A stretch of DNA of 64,000 bases from Luteolibacter algae (GTDB lineage: Bacteria > Verrucomicrobiota > Verrucomicrobiia > Verrucomicrobiales > Akkermansiaceae). The notes beneath the pieces were generated by a model. It was given only the letters and a program-made list of their open reading frames with translations, ran no database searches and was not told where the DNA came from. Where the stretch lies: the NCBI RefSeq assembly GCF_042683045.1, contig NZ_JBHUIT010000027.1, positions 1 through 64,000 on the forward strand. Reading direction: 5' to 3'. The position numbers and the translations under genes were made by a program. Below are positions 62,128 to 64,000 of this stretch, piece by piece; positions within the stretch are counted from its first letter, which is position 1, and each line of letters starts with the position of its first letter.

Positions 62128-63495
62128 TTAAAGCTCTAGTTCCTTGATTTTTCGCTGCAGTGTGCGGCGGCTGATCCCAAGAAGTTCTGCAGCCTGCGTC
62201 CGGTTGTCGCCGGTGCGGGCCAATGCCGCCCGGATTGCGTTTGTTTCCAATGCATGCAAATTCAGCTCTGTGGGAGCAGGAAGGATGATCTGGGTATTTT
62301 CGTGATCTTTCGCAGGGAGGTCGCGTTCCTCCCGGAGGAATGAGGGGAGGTGGGTGACATCAATAAAATCGTCATTGGACATGACAACCCCGTGCTCAAT
62401 GGCAGTCCGGAGCTCCCGGACGTTACCCGGCCAATTGTAGGAGATCAATTGATGGATGGCGCGGTCGCTCAGGGGTTTCAGCGGTCTTTGGTTTTCCTCT
62501 GAAAACTCTTTGAGGAAAGCATTCGCCATGAGGACGATATCTTCCGGGCGTGCCCGCAGAGTCGGCATTTTGATGGATACGACATTCAAACGGAAAAAAA
62601 GATCCTCCCGGAACTTCCCTTCGTCGACCATTTGCCGCAGATTCCTGTTTGTTGCGGAGATGACCCGGACATCGACTTTGATTGGCGAGTTCGATCCCAC
62701 TCTTTCGATGCTCCGCTCAGAAAGTGCACGTAGCAATTTGACCTGCGTTGCAGGATCGATCTCCCCTATTTCATCGAGAAAGAGTGTTCCGCCATCAGCT
62801 TGCTCGAATCTGCCGATGCGTTTTTGTGCTGCGCCAGTGAATGATCCTTTCTCGTGGCCGAAAAGCTCGGATTCCAGCAGCTGGGGGGAAAGTGCCGCAC
62901 AGTTGACGATCACCAACTTTGAAGCGGGTCTTCCGGAAAGATGATGGATCGCATTCGCGACAACTTCTTTACCGGTTCCCGATTCGCCTTCGATCAAAAC
63001 TGTGGCCCGGGTCGGCGCGATCTGCTCAATCAGTTCCGTCACCTGCTTGATCTCCTGGGAACGGCCAATCAGACGCGAAAGATTGTTGCTTTTCTTAACC
63101 TGCTTTGTGAGCTGGACGTTTTCGATCTCCAGATTTTGCGAGCGTAGAGCACGCTTTAGCAGCATCTCCACTTCATCCAGATTCAGCGGTTTGGTGACGA
63201 AGTGAAACGCGCCTCTCCGCATTGCTTCTACAGCGGTATCGACTGAGCCGTATGCCGTCATCATCAACATAACAGGTGGTTTGGGGAGCTTCGCCGTTGC
63301 ATCGATGAGATCCATTCCAGAGTCCCCACCAAGCCTGAGATCGGTAAGGAGGAGCTGGATCTCCTCGCTTTTCAGGATCATCATCGCCTCGCTGTTGTTG
63401 GCAGCAGTGTAGACATCAAAATCTTCCTCCAGAGCACTGCGTAGCCCTTCGCGGGTGGCGCGTTCGTCATCGACTATGAGGAGAGTGGGGAGCAT
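62128..63495 (-). CDS. NtrC-like sigma-54-dependent response regulator
   Basis: A 455-residue regulator with receiver (acidic D9/D10, phospho-acceptor D52, K102), AAA+ domain (Walker A GESGTGKE at 170-177, GSFTGA at 217-222, DEIGEID) and a C-terminal Fis-type helix-turn-helix (NRTQAAELLGISRRTLQRKI). GSFTGA replaces the more usual GAFTGA loop that contacts sigma-54. It follows its kinase by 33 bases and should activate a sigma-54 promoter; the targets are unknown. Confidence 0.94.
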   Translation of the reverse strand: MLPTLLIVDDERATREGLRSALEEDFDVYTAANNSEAMMILKSEEIQLLLTDLRLGGDSGMDLIDATAKLPKPPVMLMMTAYGSVDTAVEAMRRGAFHFVTKPLNLDEVEMLLKRALRSQNLEIENVQLTKQVKKSNNLSRLIGRSQEIKQVTELIEQIAPTRATVLIEGESGTGKEVVANAIHHLSGRPASKLVIVNCAALSPQLLESELFGHEKGSFTGAAQKRIGRFEQADGGTLFLDEIGEIDPATQVKLLRALSERSIERVGSNSPIKVDVRVISATNRNLRQMVDEGKFREDLFFRLNVVSIKMPTLRARPEDIVLMANAFLKEFSEENQRPLKPLSDRAIHQLISYNWPGNVRELRTAIEHGVVMSNDDFIDVTHLPSFLREERDLPAKDHENTQIILPAPTELNLHALETNAIRAALARTGDNRTQAAELLGISRRTLQRKIKELEL

Positions 63496-63528
63496 GATGA
63501 GGATTTTTTTGGAAATGAGAACGAGTGT

Positions 63529-64000
63529 TTAAAAATCGATAATGGGCGATGGCAGCAAACGCGGAGACGGAGCCGTATGGGGCAGGTGGATCAGGATCGC
63601 GGTGCCTTGATCCAGCTGGGATTTGATTTCGATTTCACCTCCGTGTTCACGGATGATACGGCGGACAATCAAGAGACCGAGCCCGGTGCCGGATGATTTT
63701 GTGGTGCGGTAGGGTTCAAAGAGGCTGCCCATGTTTTCCGGAGGAATACCGGTGCCGTTGTCCGAAATAGAGATGATGAAGTCGGTCTCTGTGGAGGTCG
63801 TTTTGATCCGGATCAATCCGTCGTCTCCGGAGATGGCCTGGTAAGCATTGCGAAGAAGATTATAGAAAACCTGCTGGAATTGATCCGGATCCAGTAGAGC
63901 AGGCGGCATTTTCTCAGAAAGCTCCAGATTCACAGCGATTCCACGCGAGACAATTTCCGGCTCCAGTAAAGTCAATGTCTGGCGGAGTATTGAGTTTAGA
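63529..64000 (-). CDS. Histidine kinase, C-terminal part (partial, runs off window)
   Basis: The frame is open to the window edge; a TTG at 63975 is not the real start. What is visible is the HATPase domain: LDPDQFQQVFYNLLRNAYQAI (N box), SDNGTGIP (G1) and KSSGTGLGLLIVRRII (G2). This is the NtrB-type ATPase that pairs with the adjacent NtrC-like regulator. The sensor and HisKA parts lie outside the window. Confidence 0.9.
   Translation of the reverse strand, partial: LNSILRQTLTLLEPEIVSRGIAVNLELSEKMPPALLDPDQFQQVFYNLLRNAYQAISGDDGLIRIKTTSTETDFIISISDNGTGIPPENMGSLFEPYRTTKSSGTGLGLLIVRRIIREHGGEIEIKSQLDQGTAILIHLPHTAPSPRLLPSPIIDF

Noticed and set aside
1..64000. CRISPR arrays, insertion sequences, prophage or integrative elements
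   Set aside because: No direct-repeat arrays, transposase, integrase or phage structural genes were found, and all tRNA genes are uninterrupted with no adjacent integrase.

Overview
The window looks like chromosomal DNA of a Gram-negative bacterium, most probably a member of the Verrucomicrobiota (Verrucomicrobiales-like). This is inferred from a Minf_1886-type small protein, a membrane-anchored prenyltransferase/squalene-oxidase-repeat protein, TamA/TamB outer-membrane assembly genes, and the overall family mix; no rRNA is present to confirm it. Most genes are ordinary housekeeping genes in short operons. I see no phage, insertion sequence, integrase or CRISPR array.

Layout. 1-5.7 kb: a small membrane protein, an HPP-family membrane protein divergent from a MarR regulator that is fused by overlap to a ClC anion channel/transporter with CBS domains, then an orphan GAF-PAS-kinase-receiver hybrid. 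5.8-7.8 kb (minus): panB-hemW and tRNA-Glu. 8.2-19.2 kb (plus): hisS, aspS, tamB-tamA, a low-molecular-weight phosphatase, the squalene-repeat membrane protein and tRNA-Thr. 19.7-26.6 kb: a 3D-domain lipoprotein, cardiolipin synthase (minus), aroK-queG, and nuoM-nuoN separated from the rest of complex I. 26.7-33.9 kb (plus): a tightly packed seven-gene operon (Fn3-like membrane protein, sodium:solute symporter, 39-residue one-helix protein, ATCase-like carbamoyltransferase, AsnB-type amidotransferase, M20 N-carbamoyl hydrolase, isochorismatase-type amidohydrolase). 33.9-40.2 kb (minus): thrC, thrB, glnD and an AEC permease; then apbC/mrp (plus). 41.4-49.9 kb (minus): a doxX-response regulator-sensor kinase-HlyD-RND-outer membrane factor cluster, whose kinase is interrupted by an in-frame stop. 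50.1-54.2 kb: phosphate-type porin, tRNA-Gln, dgt (minus), TPR protein, Minf_1886 protein. 54.2-64 kb (minus): ABC-2 permease, GNAT, tal, VanZ, a CopG/BrnT toxin-antitoxin pair, dxs, xseB, a GT-C type membrane protein, and an NtrC-like regulator with its kinase running off the window.

The most interesting region is the 26.7-33.9 kb operon. Its carbamoyltransferase keeps the carbamoyl-phosphate site of aspartate carbamoyltransferase but lacks the Arg/Gln loop that reads the aspartate side chain, and it is coupled to an AsnB-type amidotransferase and two hydrolases that could undo both reactions. This matches what would be needed to make, break down and transport an N-carbamoylated amino-acid amide. 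N-alpha-carbamoyl-L-glutamine 1-amide, a compatible solute known from Ectothiorhodospira, is one candidate. This is a hypothesis from gene content only.
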